DNA of 64,000 bases, taken from Tenuifilum sp. 4138str. Lineage in GTDB: Bacteria; Bacteroidota; Bacteroidia; Bacteroidales; Tenuifilaceae. Shown in pieces: positions 54,018 through 63,053 of this stretch. The notes under the pieces are model-generated. The model was not told where the DNA came from. It worked only from the letters and a program-made list of their open reading frames with translations, and did not search any database. The stretch is from assembly GCF_041102575.1 (NCBI RefSeq), contig NZ_JBGCUE010000001.1:1-64000 (forward strand). The letters are read 5' to 3'. Position 1 is the stretch's first letter; each line of letters opens with the position of its first letter. The position numbers and the translations under genes are program-made.

Positions 54018-55703
54018 ATGGTTTCATTTAAGAAGTTAACAATCAGGGATATACTGTTCCGTTCGCGAATGGCATATTACAACAGGCCATCATTAGCATT
54101 TGTTGGTCAGGAGCCTGTAACCTATGCCGATATGGCAGTAATAGTCCGAAATGTTTCGGGCATGCTAAACACCCTTGGTATAGGCAAAGGCGATAAGGTG
54201 GCACTAATTGGCGAGAATAGCCCCAACTGGGGAATGGCCTACCTTGCCATTACATCAATGGGTGCTGTAGTGGTGCCAATTCTTCCTGACTTTTCGGGGC
54301 ACGAGATGGAAAGTATTATTAACCATAGCGAAGCTAAGGTTGTTTTTGTCTCAGCCAAGCTATATGGCCAACTCGATAGAAAGAACATTCCGGGTGTAAT
54401 TGCTTACATACTAATCAATAACCTGCAGCCCTTTGACGAGAGCGTTACCACGCCTACGGCTGGTATGCCTTACGAAACGCCAAAGGCTATTGTGAATGTT
54501 GATTACTGCGATTGCGAACTACCTCGCCCCGATGAGGATGACCTTGCAGCAATTATTTACACATCGGGTACTACTGGTCGCCCCAAGGGTGTAATGCTCA
54601 CCCATAAAAACCTGGTGTCAAACGTACTATCAACCCTGATGATACAGGAGGTAAACGAAAACGACAGGTTGTTATCCATCCTTCCGCTTTCGCATACCTA
54701 CGAGTGTACGATAGGCTTCTTAATACCCATGGCAACCGGGGCATCGGTTTACTATCTGGATAAGCCGCCTACACCAGCCGTACTTATTCCCGCCATGCAG
54801 GCTGTTAAGCCTACCATGTTGCTTTCAGTACCCTTAGTAATTGAAAAGATTTACAAGAATAAGATCAAGCCTGAACTTACATCAAGCTCTCTCAAGCGAA
54901 AACTTTACAGCTTTACCCCTACCCGCAAGCTGCTTCACCGGATTGCAGCAAAAAAACTCCATAAAACATTTGGTGGGGAGCTTCACTTTTTTGGCATTGG
55001 TGGTGCAAAGCTGTCGTTTGAGGCGGAACGCTTTCTGAACGAGGGTCGTTTCCCGTATTCCATTGGTTACGGTATGACCGAAACATCGCCACTTTTAACG
55101 GGAAGTTCACCAAAGCTGGTTAGGTTCCGTACAGCAGGTTTTTCCATTCCCGGACAGGAACTTAAGTTGCTAAACCCTAACCCACATACAGGGGAAGGCG
55201 AGATAATTGTAAGGGGTGCCAATGTTATGGTTGGCTACTACAAGGATCCTGAACTTACCCAAACCATGTTTATTGACGGTTGGCTCCGTACCGGCGACTT
55301 AGGGTATATTGACAGCGATGGATACGTTGAAATTCGTGGACGCTCAAAGAATATGATCCTTACCGCTTCCGGCGAAAACATTTATCCCGAAGAGATTGAA
55401 GACGTAATCAACAAGCATGAGTTTGTGCTTGAATCGCTGGTTTACGAACTTCGTGGAAAACTTGTGGCTCGTGTCCACCTGAACAAGGAAGCACTTGAGA
55501 AATATTACGAGAATCTTAAACACTCTGCCAAGGATTGGCAACACAATGCTGAGGAGCATACCCGAAAGGTGTTAGACGAAATAATGAACTACGTAAATGC
55601 TAAGGTTTCAAAGTTTTCCCGTTTGAATCATATTGTTGAGCAACAGGAACCCTTTGTAAAGACCCCTACACAAAAAATTAAACGATTCCTTTACAAGGAG
55701 TAG
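54018..55703 (+). CDS. AMP-dependent long-chain acyl-CoA synthetase/ligase
   Basis: This 561-aa adenylate-forming enzyme activates fatty acids with ATP and CoA. The P-loop-like motif YTSGTTGRPKGVMLTH is at about 180-195, GYGMTETSPL at about 350 and the hinge region with GDLGYIDSDGYVEIRGRSKNMI at about 420; the catalytic Lys lies near the C-terminus (TPTQKIKRF). It is shorter than eukaryotic ACS and ends in the usual FLYKE. An unusually clear terminator follows. The substrate chain length is not known. Confidence 0.92.
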   Translation: MVSFKKLTIRDILFRSRMAYYNRPSLAFVGQEPVTYADMAVIVRNVSGMLNTLGIGKGDKVALIGENSPNWGMAYLAITSMGAVVVPILPDFSGHEMESIINHSEAKVVFVSAKLYGQLDRKNIPGVIAYILINNLQPFDESVTTPTAGMPYETPKAIVNVDYCDCELPRPDEDDLAAIIYTSGTTGRPKGVMLTHKNLVSNVLSTLMIQEVNENDRLLSILPLSHTYECTIGFLIPMATGASVYYLDKPPTPAVLIPAMQAVKPTMLLSVPLVIEKIYKNKIKPELTSSSLKRKLYSFTPTRKLLHRIAAKKLHKTFGGELHFFGIGGAKLSFEAERFLNEGRFPYSIGYGMTETSPLLTGSSPKLVRFRTAGFSIPGQELKLLNPNPHTGEGEIIVRGANVMVGYYKDPELTQTMFIDGWLRTGDLGYIDSDGYVEIRGRSKNMILTASGENIYPEEIEDVINKHEFVLESLVYELRGKLVARVHLNKEALEKYYENLKHSAKDWQHNAEEHTRKVLDEIMNYVNAKVSKFSRLNHIVEQQEPFVKTPTQKIKRFLYKE

Positions 55704-55725
55704 AATTCACTCTTGAAGTAAAAGT

Positions 55726-55755
55726 CAAAGGCTGCCAGTGGCAGCCTTTGATGTT
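55726..55755. terminator. Terminator between acyl-CoA ligase and lysA
   Basis: An 11-bp perfect stem CAAAGGCTGCC/GGCAGCCTTTG with a 3-nt loop sits between convergent genes; the T-run after it is weak in both directions. Confidence 0.75.
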
Positions 55756-55787
55756 CAAAATGGGTTAATGTGCGTCACCTAAGCTTA

Positions 55788-56927
55788 CTAGTGTTTAGGC
55801 AATAAGGCTAAACCTGAATGGTTAAAAACAGATTTTGGCCGTTCCCTTAGGTTGTAATCCGAGGCCATGGATTCGGCATAGGCACCACAAGAATGGACAA
55901 CAAGCAAATCGCCACGTTCTGTATTGGGGAGGTTTACCTGCTCGCCAAAACAATCGGTTGTTTCGCAAATTGGCCCAACCACATCGTAGGTGGCAATAGT
56001 AGGGTATTCAATTTTACTTATGTTCTCAATGCGGTGTATGGCGCCATAGAGTGCCGGACGGATTAGGGCATTCATTCCAGCATCTACAATGGCAAAGTTT
56101 CGCGATTTAGTAGTTTTGGTATACAGCACTCGGGTGTATAGCTGGCCACATTGGCCAACCAATGAGCGGCCAAGCTCAAAATGGATAGTTTGCTCCTTTC
56201 CGGGGTTGAGCCACTGGTTGATGGTTTTGAAATACCCTTCAAAGTCAGCTATCCTATTAATCGAGGGATTGATATAGTCAATTCCCAAACCTCCACCCAG
56301 GTTTAGGTAAGGAAGTGCTTTGCTTTGTAACCTTTCCTGAATACGGTTTACCTCAAGGGCTAGGTTCTTGAACACTTCCATGTTCATTATCTGTGAACCA
56401 ATATGAAAGTGTAGTCCAACCAGGTTGATATTCTTATACTTATTTGCAGAGTTTAATATCAAACTTGCCTCTTCCGCACTCATTCCAAACTTATTCTCTT
56501 TTAGTCCGGTGGTAATTGACTTGTGGGTGTTGGCGTCCACATTAGGGTTGATGCGAAGCGCTATACTGGCAGTTTTGTTCAACTTTTGTGCAATCTGTTC
56601 AATTACCTGAAATTCCTGAACCGACTCGCAATGGATGCATTGAATATTCTGCTCAATGGCATACTCTATTTCCCAATCGGTTTTACCAACTCCGGCAAAC
56701 ACAATGCCTTGGGGCTTAAATCCATTTTTCAAGGCAACTTTAATCTCGTTTCCGCTAACACAATCGGCGCCAAAACCCGCACCCGAAATGATCTTCAAAA
56801 GGGCAGGGTTGGCATTAGCTTTAAGTGCGTAATGAATAGTGTACCCATACCTTGTTGCTTGCGCAACTGCTGCGTTCAGTGTATCGTTCAGTAGCGCTAA
56901 ATCATACTGGTAGAATGGAGTTTGCAT
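55788..56927 (-). CDS. lysA: Diaminopimelate decarboxylase
   Basis: This fold-type III PLP enzyme makes lysine from meso-diaminopimelate, the last step of the pathway. The 379-aa product has the PLP lysine Lys36 in HYALKANANP, NKFGMS, the HFHIGSQ phosphate-contact motif and the DVVGPICETTDCF substrate loop. It follows lysC by 2 bp on the same strand and should be co-transcribed and controlled by the lysC leader. The length is slightly shorter than E. coli LysA (420 aa), as usual for this subfamily. Confidence 0.95.
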   Translation of the reverse strand: MQTPFYQYDLALLNDTLNAAVAQATRYGYTIHYALKANANPALLKIISGAGFGADCVSGNEIKVALKNGFKPQGIVFAGVGKTDWEIEYAIEQNIQCIHCESVQEFQVIEQIAQKLNKTASIALRINPNVDANTHKSITTGLKENKFGMSAEEASLILNSANKYKNINLVGLHFHIGSQIMNMEVFKNLALEVNRIQERLQSKALPYLNLGGGLGIDYINPSINRIADFEGYFKTINQWLNPGKEQTIHFELGRSLVGQCGQLYTRVLYTKTTKSRNFAIVDAGMNALIRPALYGAIHRIENISKIEYPTIATYDVVGPICETTDCFGEQVNLPNTERGDLLVVHSCGAYAESMASDYNLRERPKSVFNHSGLALLPKH

Positions 56928-56929
56928 GG

Positions 56930-58291
56930 CTAAAAGGGGTTTGCTTCAATGTTCTGGTGGGTTGAATCACTTACACTCACCGCCGGGAAAAGCTGCTGTA
57001 GCAACCTTAAGGCCTGAACCTTGTAGTGCGAATCAATCAGAAACGAGATATTGTTTACGCTTCCTCCGTAGGAGATCATCCGTATAGGTATCTCGCGCAG
57101 GCAATCGAAAACCATGGCTGCATAGCCCTTATGCGATGCTGGGAAATCGCCAACTACGCAAACAATGGTTTGGTTCCGTTCCACTTCCACCTGCGCAAAT
57201 TGGCTTAAAACATTTACAATCTTTTCAAGGTTAATAGTGCTATCAATGGTAAGCGATATGGATACCTCCGATGTAGTAATCATATCGACTGGGGTTTTGT
57301 AAGTGTCAAAAACCTCAAAAACCCTGTGCAGGAAGCCGTAGGCTAAAAGCATCCGCGACGACTTGATGTTTATTGCTGTAATACCATCCTTTGCTGCCAC
57401 TGCCTTTATCCCTTTCCGGTTCTTCATGGATGATATTACCGTTCCTTCGTCTATAGGGTTCAAAGTGTTCTTCAACACAACAGGGATATTCTTTACCTTG
57501 CAGGGTTGAATGGTTTGGGGGTGAAGTATTTTTGCGCCAAAGTAGGCAAGTTCGGCAGCCTCGTCGTACGATAGCTGTCGCAATGGGAAAGTATTTGTAA
57601 CAAAGCGTGGGTCGTTGTTGTGTACCCCATCTATATCGGTCCAAATTTGCACCTCGTTTGCGTTCAGCACATTTCCAACAATGGCTGCGGTAAAATCGCT
57701 TCCACCTCGGCCCAAGTTATCAACCAACCCATTTGCATTGCGGCAAATAAAACCCTCGGTTACATAAATTTTTGCAAAAGGGTTATTTTGCATGAGGCGT
57801 TTTAGGTTCTGTTCAATGTAAAAGAAATCGGGCTCGCTATCCTTGTCAATCCTCATGTATTCCAGTGCAGGAATGTACGCGGCTCTTTTCCCCTGCTCTG
57901 TTAGTAGCATGTGGAATAGTCCTACCGATAGTTGCTCTCCTAGGGCAACTATATTCCGCGAATCGGTCTGGTTGAAGCCTTCAATCAATCTCGATAGAAT
58001 CCGCAAAAACAGGTTGCTAATAAACTCTTCACCCCTTTTTCGGTACATTTTTGAATCAAATAGTCCGTCGGCGGTTTTTATGTGTTTGTCCTCAAGCTCT
58101 TTAGTTTTTTCAATTGCCTCGAGCATCTTACCCGACTGTGCCAGCTCTGTGATTTCCACTAAGCTGTTTGTAACTCCTGCCATGGCCGATAAAACCACTA
58201 CAATGGGTTCATCGCCATTAAGCAGCTCGTTTACCTTTCTGAGCCTATCGGCATTACCAACCGATGTTCCGCCAAACTTTAAAACTTTCAT
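56930..58291 (-). CDS. lysC: Aspartate kinase
   Basis: This enzyme phosphorylates aspartate, the first step to lysine, threonine, methionine and isoleucine. The 453-aa product starts with KFGGTSVGNADRL (kinase start), has GRGGSDFTAAI and WTDIDGVHNNDPR in the kinase domain, and two ACT domains at about residues 310-445 for allosteric control (DMITTSEVSISLTI and VGDFPASHKG). The first gene of the lysC-lysA unit; a 36-codon leader ORF and intrinsic terminator lie upstream, so transcription is likely attenuated. Confidence 0.95.
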   Translation of the reverse strand: MKVLKFGGTSVGNADRLRKVNELLNGDEPIVVVLSAMAGVTNSLVEITELAQSGKMLEAIEKTKELEDKHIKTADGLFDSKMYRKRGEEFISNLFLRILSRLIEGFNQTDSRNIVALGEQLSVGLFHMLLTEQGKRAAYIPALEYMRIDKDSEPDFFYIEQNLKRLMQNNPFAKIYVTEGFICRNANGLVDNLGRGGSDFTAAIVGNVLNANEVQIWTDIDGVHNNDPRFVTNTFPLRQLSYDEAAELAYFGAKILHPQTIQPCKVKNIPVVLKNTLNPIDEGTVISSMKNRKGIKAVAAKDGITAINIKSSRMLLAYGFLHRVFEVFDTYKTPVDMITTSEVSISLTIDSTINLEKIVNVLSQFAQVEVERNQTIVCVVGDFPASHKGYAAMVFDCLREIPIRMISYGGSVNNISFLIDSHYKVQALRLLQQLFPAVSVSDSTHQNIEANPF

Positions 58292-58323
58292 TTTCTTTTT
58301 TTTGATTTTTTAGGGGTTTAACA

Positions 58324-58354
58324 TAAAAAAAGGCCTGCAGGGCTCTGCAGGCCT
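58324..58354 (-). terminator. Attenuator terminator upstream of lysC
   Basis: Minus-strand stem AGGCCTGCAG (5' arm, 58354-58345) pairs with CTGCAGGCCT (58340-58331) across a 4-nt loop and runs into seven T. It lies between the leader ORF stop (58380) and lysC (58291). Its 5' arm contains GGCCTGC, the exact complement of GCAGGCC at 58407-58413 in the leader, which could form the antiterminator. Confidence 0.85.
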
Positions 58355-58379
58355 AACACTCAATATCATTGTAATACTT

Positions 58380-58490
58380 TTATGCTGATTTTATCAATGC
58401 GTCAACGGCCTGCTTGTGGGTCTGTTTTTTCATGGTAATAACCATCTGTTTCATGCAAATGGTTTGCATGAAAAACTGTTTATTACTCAT
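58380..58490 (-). CDS. lysC leader peptide (36 aa)
   Basis: A short ORF on the minus strand starts at ATG 58490 and stops with TAA at 58380-58382. The peptide has five Met, three Thr, three Ile and six Lys (17 of 36 residues), all amino acids of the aspartate family and their end-products: its middle reads MKQMVITMKKQTHK. This is what is expected of a thrL-like leader whose ribosome stalls when charged tRNA is short, followed by an intrinsic terminator and then lysC. A 9-bp inverted repeat TCATGCAAA/TTTGCATGA within codons 7-14 could be a pause hairpin. The ORF is too short for standard gene calls. I infer the function; no experimental support is known to me. Confidence 0.75.
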   Translation of the reverse strand: MSNKQFFMQTICMKQMVITMKKQTHKQAVDALIKSA

Positions 58491-58535
58491 GGTATAGCAA
58501 GCCGAAAATTCCATTTTTGTGCTATTTTACTTTTG

Positions 58536-58543
58536 CAAAAATA
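58536..58543 (-). promoter_or_regulatory. Putative -7 box for the lysC leader
   Basis: TATTTTTG on the minus strand matches TAnnTTTG, about 46 nt upstream of the leader start codon. The nearest TTTG further upstream has only a 15-nt spacer, shorter than usual. Confidence 0.35.
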
Positions 58544-58604
58544 CTTTTTTTCTAATATCAAACCAGCTTTTAGGAAAAAATGTTTTTATTTTTTATGAAG
58601 CACT

Positions 58605-58636
58605 TTTGTGGGTACGATTGATAAATGTTACTTTTG
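58605..58636 (+). promoter_or_regulatory. Bacteroidota-type promoter for pheT
   Basis: TTTG at 58605-58608, 20-bp spacer, then TACTTTTG at 58629-58636: an exact match to the TTTG-N19-21-TAnnTTTG consensus. The start codon is 44 nt downstream. Confidence 0.8.
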
Positions 58637-58680
58637 TTGGCTAAAATTGATTGACAACAAGTTGACTAAATCTTTTCTTT

Positions 58681-61134
58681 ATGAAAATTTCGCATAGCTG
58701 GCTTACGCAATACCTGAATGTGAGTAAAACACCTGATGAGATTTCAAAGATACTAACATCAATTGGATTAGAGGTTGAAAGCCTTGAGGCAAAGGAAACC
58801 GTTAAGGGTGGCCTTGCCGGAGTTGTGGTGGGTGAGGTTTTAACATGCGAAAAGCATCCCGATGCCGATAAGCTGAGCTTAACCACGGTAAACGTTGGTG
58901 CTGAGCAACCCTTAAGCATTGTATGCGGTGCGCCCAATGTGGCCAAAGGCCAAAAGGTACTGGTTGCAACCGTTGGAACTAAGCTGTATTTCAACGATCA
59001 GGAAATAGTAATTAAAAAGGCAAAACTTCGCGGTCAGCTCTCCGAGGGCATGATATGTGCCGAGGATGAGTTGGGTTTAGGCGATAGCCACGATGGTATA
59101 ATGGTTTTACCTGCTGATGCTCCTGTGGGCATGCCTGCTGCTGATTACCTTAGGATTGAGAAAGATTACCAGTACGAGATAGGCTTAACCCCTAACCGAA
59201 TTGATGCTGCCTCGCATTACGGTGTGGCTAGGGATTTAGCAGCTTTCCTTACCTACCATGAGAGCCCGGTTAAGGCCAATCTTCCTGATGTTTCCAGCTT
59301 TAAGGTTGATAACAACACGTTGCCCATACCCGTTGAGGTTTTGAACCCTGAGGCATGCCCGCGTTACTGTGGTATCACCATTAACGGGGTAAAGGTTGCC
59401 CCTTCGCCTGAGTGGTTGCAGAAACGATTACGCTCAATTGGGCTCAATCCCATTAATAATGTGGTTGATGTTACCAATTTCGTTCTGCATGAGGTTGGTC
59501 AACCACTCCATGCTTTTGATGCTGATGCCATTAAGGGCAACAAGGTGATTGTTAGAACCATGCCTGAGGGTACCCCTTTTGTTACCCTCGACGGAGTGGA
59601 ACGCAAGCTATCAGCCGATGATTTGATGATTTGCAACGAGAGTGAGCCCATGTGTATTGCCGGTGTTTTTGGTGGGCTACATTCGGGAGTCACTGAAAAG
59701 ACTACAAAAGTATTCCTTGAAAGCGCTTGCTTTAACCCTGTTTACGTCCGTAAAACCGGCCGTAGACACGATTTGCATACCGATGCCTCGTTCAGGTTTG
59801 AACGCGGTACTGACCCCAATATTACAATTTGGGCACTAAAGCGTGCAGCGCTTTTGATTAAAGAGGTTGCTGGCGGGACTATCTCGTCAGAGATTGTGGA
59901 TGTAAATAGCAGTCCGGTTAACCACTTCGAGGTGGATTTCAACATCCACAGCGCATTGAGTTTAATTGGAAAGCAAATTCCCGAAGTTGATATCGAAAGA
60001 ATTCTTGAGGGTCTTGAAATTAGGGTGCTTAAGAAAAATGGACAGCAGTGGCTTTTGGGAGTTCCTACATACAGGGTAGATGTTCGTCGTGAAGCCGATG
60101 TGGTTGAGGATATTCTCAGGATTTACGGCTATAATAACGTTGAAATAGGCGCAAAGGTTAATGGAACATTAAGTTACACCAAAAAGCCCGATAGTCTTCA
60201 GATGCAGAACATTGTATCGGACTACCTTTCGTCAAATGGTTTTGCTGAAATTATGTGCAACTCGTTGACAAAGGGCGGTTACTATGAAGGGCTGGCTACT
60301 TTCCCCGGGGTAAACTCAGTTAAGATTCTTAACCCCCTAAGCAACGAGCTGAATGTTTTACGCCAAACACTCCTTTTTGGAGGGCTCGAGAGCATTCAGC
60401 GAAACATTAATTTCCGTAATCTAAACCTTAAACTCTACGAGTTTGGGAACTGCTATGTATTCAAGCCCGAAGTAAAATCGCAGAAACCGCTTGATAAGTA
60501 CTCGGAGCATTTTAGCATTGGCATTTGGTTAACTGGCGAAAATTTAAAGGAACACTGGATGACCAAGCCAGAAAAGCAGAATTTTTATCACCTGAAGGGT
60601 TATGTTCATTCTATACTATCGCGCTTTGGTTTTAGTATTGATAGAATTGACGTATCTGAAGCTCCTTGTGATATTTACGCTTATGGATTAACTTACAAGG
60701 CACAGGGTAAGCATCTTGTTACTTATGGAATGGTAAGCCCAGAAATACTCAGGCAATTCGATATAAAGACCGATGTTTTCTTTGCCGAGATAATGTGGCT
60801 GCCTTTAATGGACATGATTGCAGAAAGTAAAATTCAGTACCAGGAATTACCCAAGTTTCCTGAGGTTCGTCGCGATTTAGCTTTGCTAATCGATTCATCG
60901 GTTAAGTATGAGCAAATCCGAAAGCTAGCCTTTGAAACCGAGCGCAAGCTCCTAAAAAGCGTAAACCTTTTCGATGTTTATCAAGGAAAGAATATACCGG
61001 AGGGGAAGAAGTCGTATGCAATTAGCTATATCCTTCAGGACGAAAGTAAAACCCTTACCGACGAGCAAATAGATAAGACAATGAAGCGCCTAATAGATGT
61101 TTACGTTAGGGAGCTTGGTGCGCAAATCCGTTAA
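58681..61134 (+). CDS. pheT: Phenylalanyl-tRNA synthetase beta subunit
   Basis: This beta subunit charges tRNA-Phe together with PheS (not in the window). The 817-aa protein has all standard modules: N-terminal tRNA-binding OB fold (about 40-150, VVVGEVLTCEKHPDADKLS), B3/B4 editing domain (about 210-385), B5 (about 400-475), a core catalytic-like domain, and the C-terminal FDX-ACB anticodon-binding domain (about 725-817, FPEVRRDLALLID). It starts at an ATG 44 nt from a strong promoter. The macrodomain gene follows after 9 bp. Confidence 0.97.
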   Translation: MKISHSWLTQYLNVSKTPDEISKILTSIGLEVESLEAKETVKGGLAGVVVGEVLTCEKHPDADKLSLTTVNVGAEQPLSIVCGAPNVAKGQKVLVATVGTKLYFNDQEIVIKKAKLRGQLSEGMICAEDELGLGDSHDGIMVLPADAPVGMPAADYLRIEKDYQYEIGLTPNRIDAASHYGVARDLAAFLTYHESPVKANLPDVSSFKVDNNTLPIPVEVLNPEACPRYCGITINGVKVAPSPEWLQKRLRSIGLNPINNVVDVTNFVLHEVGQPLHAFDADAIKGNKVIVRTMPEGTPFVTLDGVERKLSADDLMICNESEPMCIAGVFGGLHSGVTEKTTKVFLESACFNPVYVRKTGRRHDLHTDASFRFERGTDPNITIWALKRAALLIKEVAGGTISSEIVDVNSSPVNHFEVDFNIHSALSLIGKQIPEVDIERILEGLEIRVLKKNGQQWLLGVPTYRVDVRREADVVEDILRIYGYNNVEIGAKVNGTLSYTKKPDSLQMQNIVSDYLSSNGFAEIMCNSLTKGGYYEGLATFPGVNSVKILNPLSNELNVLRQTLLFGGLESIQRNINFRNLNLKLYEFGNCYVFKPEVKSQKPLDKYSEHFSIGIWLTGENLKEHWMTKPEKQNFYHLKGYVHSILSRFGFSIDRIDVSEAPCDIYAYGLTYKAQGKHLVTYGMVSPEILRQFDIKTDVFFAEIMWLPLMDMIAESKIQYQELPKFPEVRRDLALLIDSSVKYEQIRKLAFETERKLLKSVNLFDVYQGKNIPEGKKSYAISYILQDESKTLTDEQIDKTMKRLIDVYVRELGAQIR

Positions 61135-61143
61135 AAGGAAGCT

Positions 61144-61647
61144 ATGGCCAAAATTGAATTGGTGTTAGGCGATATAACCCAAATGGATGTTGATGCCATT
61201 GTAAATGCGGCAAACGAGTCGTTGTTGGGGGGTGGAGGTGTTGATGGAGCTATACATCGTGCTGCCGGGCCCCAGCTGCTTGAGGAGTGCCGAGCCATAG
61301 GTGGCTGCCCAACGGGTGAAGCGCGAATCACCAAAGGATACAACCTTAATGCGCGGTATGTAATCCATACCGTTGGGCCAATCTGGCGGGGTGGCCAGCA
61401 TAACGAAACGCTTCTACTGCGGCATGCCTATGTTAATAGCCTAAAATTAGCCCAAAAGCATGGGCTTAAAAGCATTGCATTCCCTAATATTAGTACAGGT
61501 GTTTACCATTTTCCTAAGCAATCGGCTGCGCAGATTGCCATAAGGGCAGTTGAGGAATTCGTGACCAAAAACCCTTTACCGGAGCGGGTGGTATTTGTAT
61601 GTTTCGACCAGGAAAACTACAATATTTACAGGGAAATTCTTGGGTAA
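61144..61647 (+). CDS. Macrodomain ADP-ribose / O-acetyl-ADP-ribose deacetylase-type protein
   Basis: This 167-aa stand-alone macrodomain has the binding-loop motifs [23 protein letters not shown] (about 17-40, quoted in part: [18 protein letters not shown]) and [13 protein letters not shown] (about 115-127), typical of MacroD/YmdB-type enzymes that remove ADP-ribose or acetyl groups. A strong RBS-like AAGGAAG (61136-61142) precedes the start. It lies 9 bp after pheT and is probably co-transcribed. The true substrate is unknown. Confidence 0.93.
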   Translation: MAKIELVLGDITQMDVDAIVNAANESLLGGGGVDGAIHRAAGPQLLEECRAIGGCPTGEARITKGYNLNARYVIHTVGPIWRGGQHNETLLLRHAYVNSLKLAQKHGLKSIAFPNISTGVYHFPKQSAAQIAIRAVEEFVTKNPLPERVVFVCFDQENYNIYREILG

Positions 61648-61650
61648 TCG

Positions 61651-63030
61651 CTATAAATTGATATCGTATTTTTCCAACCTTCGGTCTAGTGCCTGACGGG
61701 TAATGTTAAGTAGCTGTGCCGCCTTGGTCTTCTTGTAGCCCGTGCGCTCAAGGGCTTTCATTATCACTATCTTTTCAATAAGATCAAGATCAAAAATTTC
61801 TTCACCTATTACGCCGGTTGTGGGAGTGCTGTCGGCAGGTGCAATTAAACCGCTAAAGTTTTTCATGGTTAGCCTGCCACCTTCGGAAAGAATTATTGCG
61901 CGTTCAACCATGTTGCGCATCTCCCTGATGTTACCCGGAAAGTTGTAGCTCATCATGGCTTTAACTATGAATGGGTCAACCTGATTTATCTTTTTGCCCA
62001 TTCGGGTTGATATATGTTTTACGTAGTAATCGAAAAGTATTGGAATATCCTCCTTTCGCTCGCGGAGCGGCGGTATGTGTATTTGGAACGAGTTTAAGCG
62101 GTAGTATAGATCGCCACGGAACTTTCCGTCTTCAATCAGCTTGTTAATATCCTGGTTGGTGGCCGCAATAATCCGGACATCAACAGGGATATCTACACTT
62201 GAGCCAATCCTGCGGATTTTGCGGTCTTCAAGAACGCGTAGCAGCTTGCTCTGCATGGCTGGTTGCATTTCAACCACCTCATCGAGGAAGAGCGTGCCAC
62301 CATTTGCCACCTCGAACCATCCAGCTTTATCCTCGTTGGCTCCGGTAAATGCCCCTTTTTTGTGACCAAAAAATTCACTCTCGAACAGGGTATCGGGGAT
62401 GGCCGAGCAGTTCACGGCATAAAAGTACGATTTCTTGCGGGAGCTAAGGTAGTGAATGCCACGGGCAACAAGTTCCTTACCGGTTCCGCTCTCGCCAGTT
62501 ATTAGTACTGAGGTGTTATCGGTTTTAGCCACCTTGCCCATAAGGTCAACTACCTGTCTTATTCCAAAGGAGTTTCCAATAATCTCGGTACCAATACTCT
62601 CAATCAAATCCTTTGACACCAAAGAGTATGTTTGGTTAATTTCCTTAAGCTGCTCGTTAAGGGCGATATAGCGTTTGGTGCGTTGAATGGCAGCACGCAT
62701 GTCGAGTAATCGGAAGGGTTTTGGGAAGAACTCAATAGCGCCCATGCGCATGGCGTTTATAACAGCATCCATGTCGCCATGCCCGGTAATCATGATAACC
62801 TCAATGTCGGGGTATTCTTCCTTTACCTTGGTGAGCACTTGTAGGCCATCCATCTCGGGTAGGCGGAGGTCAAGGATAAGTATATCTATGTGATTCTCGC
62901 TGAGAATGCTGAATGCTTCTGAGGGTCGTTCTGCGGTTAGGACGGAAAAACCTTCTCCATCCAGAAATTCTTTTATCTCTTTACGAAAAACCTTTTCGTC
63001 GTCGAGAACCAAAATATTTATCTCTTTCAT
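61651..63030 (-). CDS. Sigma-54-dependent response regulator (NtrC/AtoC type)
   Basis: This 459-aa DNA-binding activator has a receiver domain (1 to about 120) with phosphoacceptor Asp54 and acidic pair Asp10/Asp11. The AAA+ domain has ITGESGTGKE (about 175) and the sigma-54 contact GAFTGA (about 232), R-finger region, and a Fis-type helix-turn-helix at the C-terminus (about 418-459, KTKAAQLLNITRQALDRRL). It controls genes with sigma-54 promoters in response to the kinase encoded just upstream (23-bp gap). Target genes are not visible in the window. Confidence 0.95.
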   Translation of the reverse strand: MKEINILVLDDEKVFRKEIKEFLDGEGFSVLTAERPSEAFSILSENHIDILILDLRLPEMDGLQVLTKVKEEYPDIEVIMITGHGDMDAVINAMRMGAIEFFPKPFRLLDMRAAIQRTKRYIALNEQLKEINQTYSLVSKDLIESIGTEIIGNSFGIRQVVDLMGKVAKTDNTSVLITGESGTGKELVARGIHYLSSRKKSYFYAVNCSAIPDTLFESEFFGHKKGAFTGANEDKAGWFEVANGGTLFLDEVVEMQPAMQSKLLRVLEDRKIRRIGSSVDIPVDVRIIAATNQDINKLIEDGKFRGDLYYRLNSFQIHIPPLRERKEDIPILFDYYVKHISTRMGKKINQVDPFIVKAMMSYNFPGNIREMRNMVERAIILSEGGRLTMKNFSGLIAPADSTPTTGVIGEEIFDLDLIEKIVIMKALERTGYKKTKAAQLLNITRQALDRRLEKYDINL

Positions 63031-63053
63031 TGTCTTACATTGGTTTGTATAAA

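Larger units (their letters stand above)
58292..58680. other. lysC leader / pheT upstream region
   Basis: The 389 bp between divergent lysC and pheT. It holds the lysC leader ORF (58380-58490), the attenuator terminator (58324-58354), a palindrome inside the leader, a -7 box for the leader (58536-58543) and the pheT promoter (58605-58636). Nothing else is seen. Confidence 0.8.
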
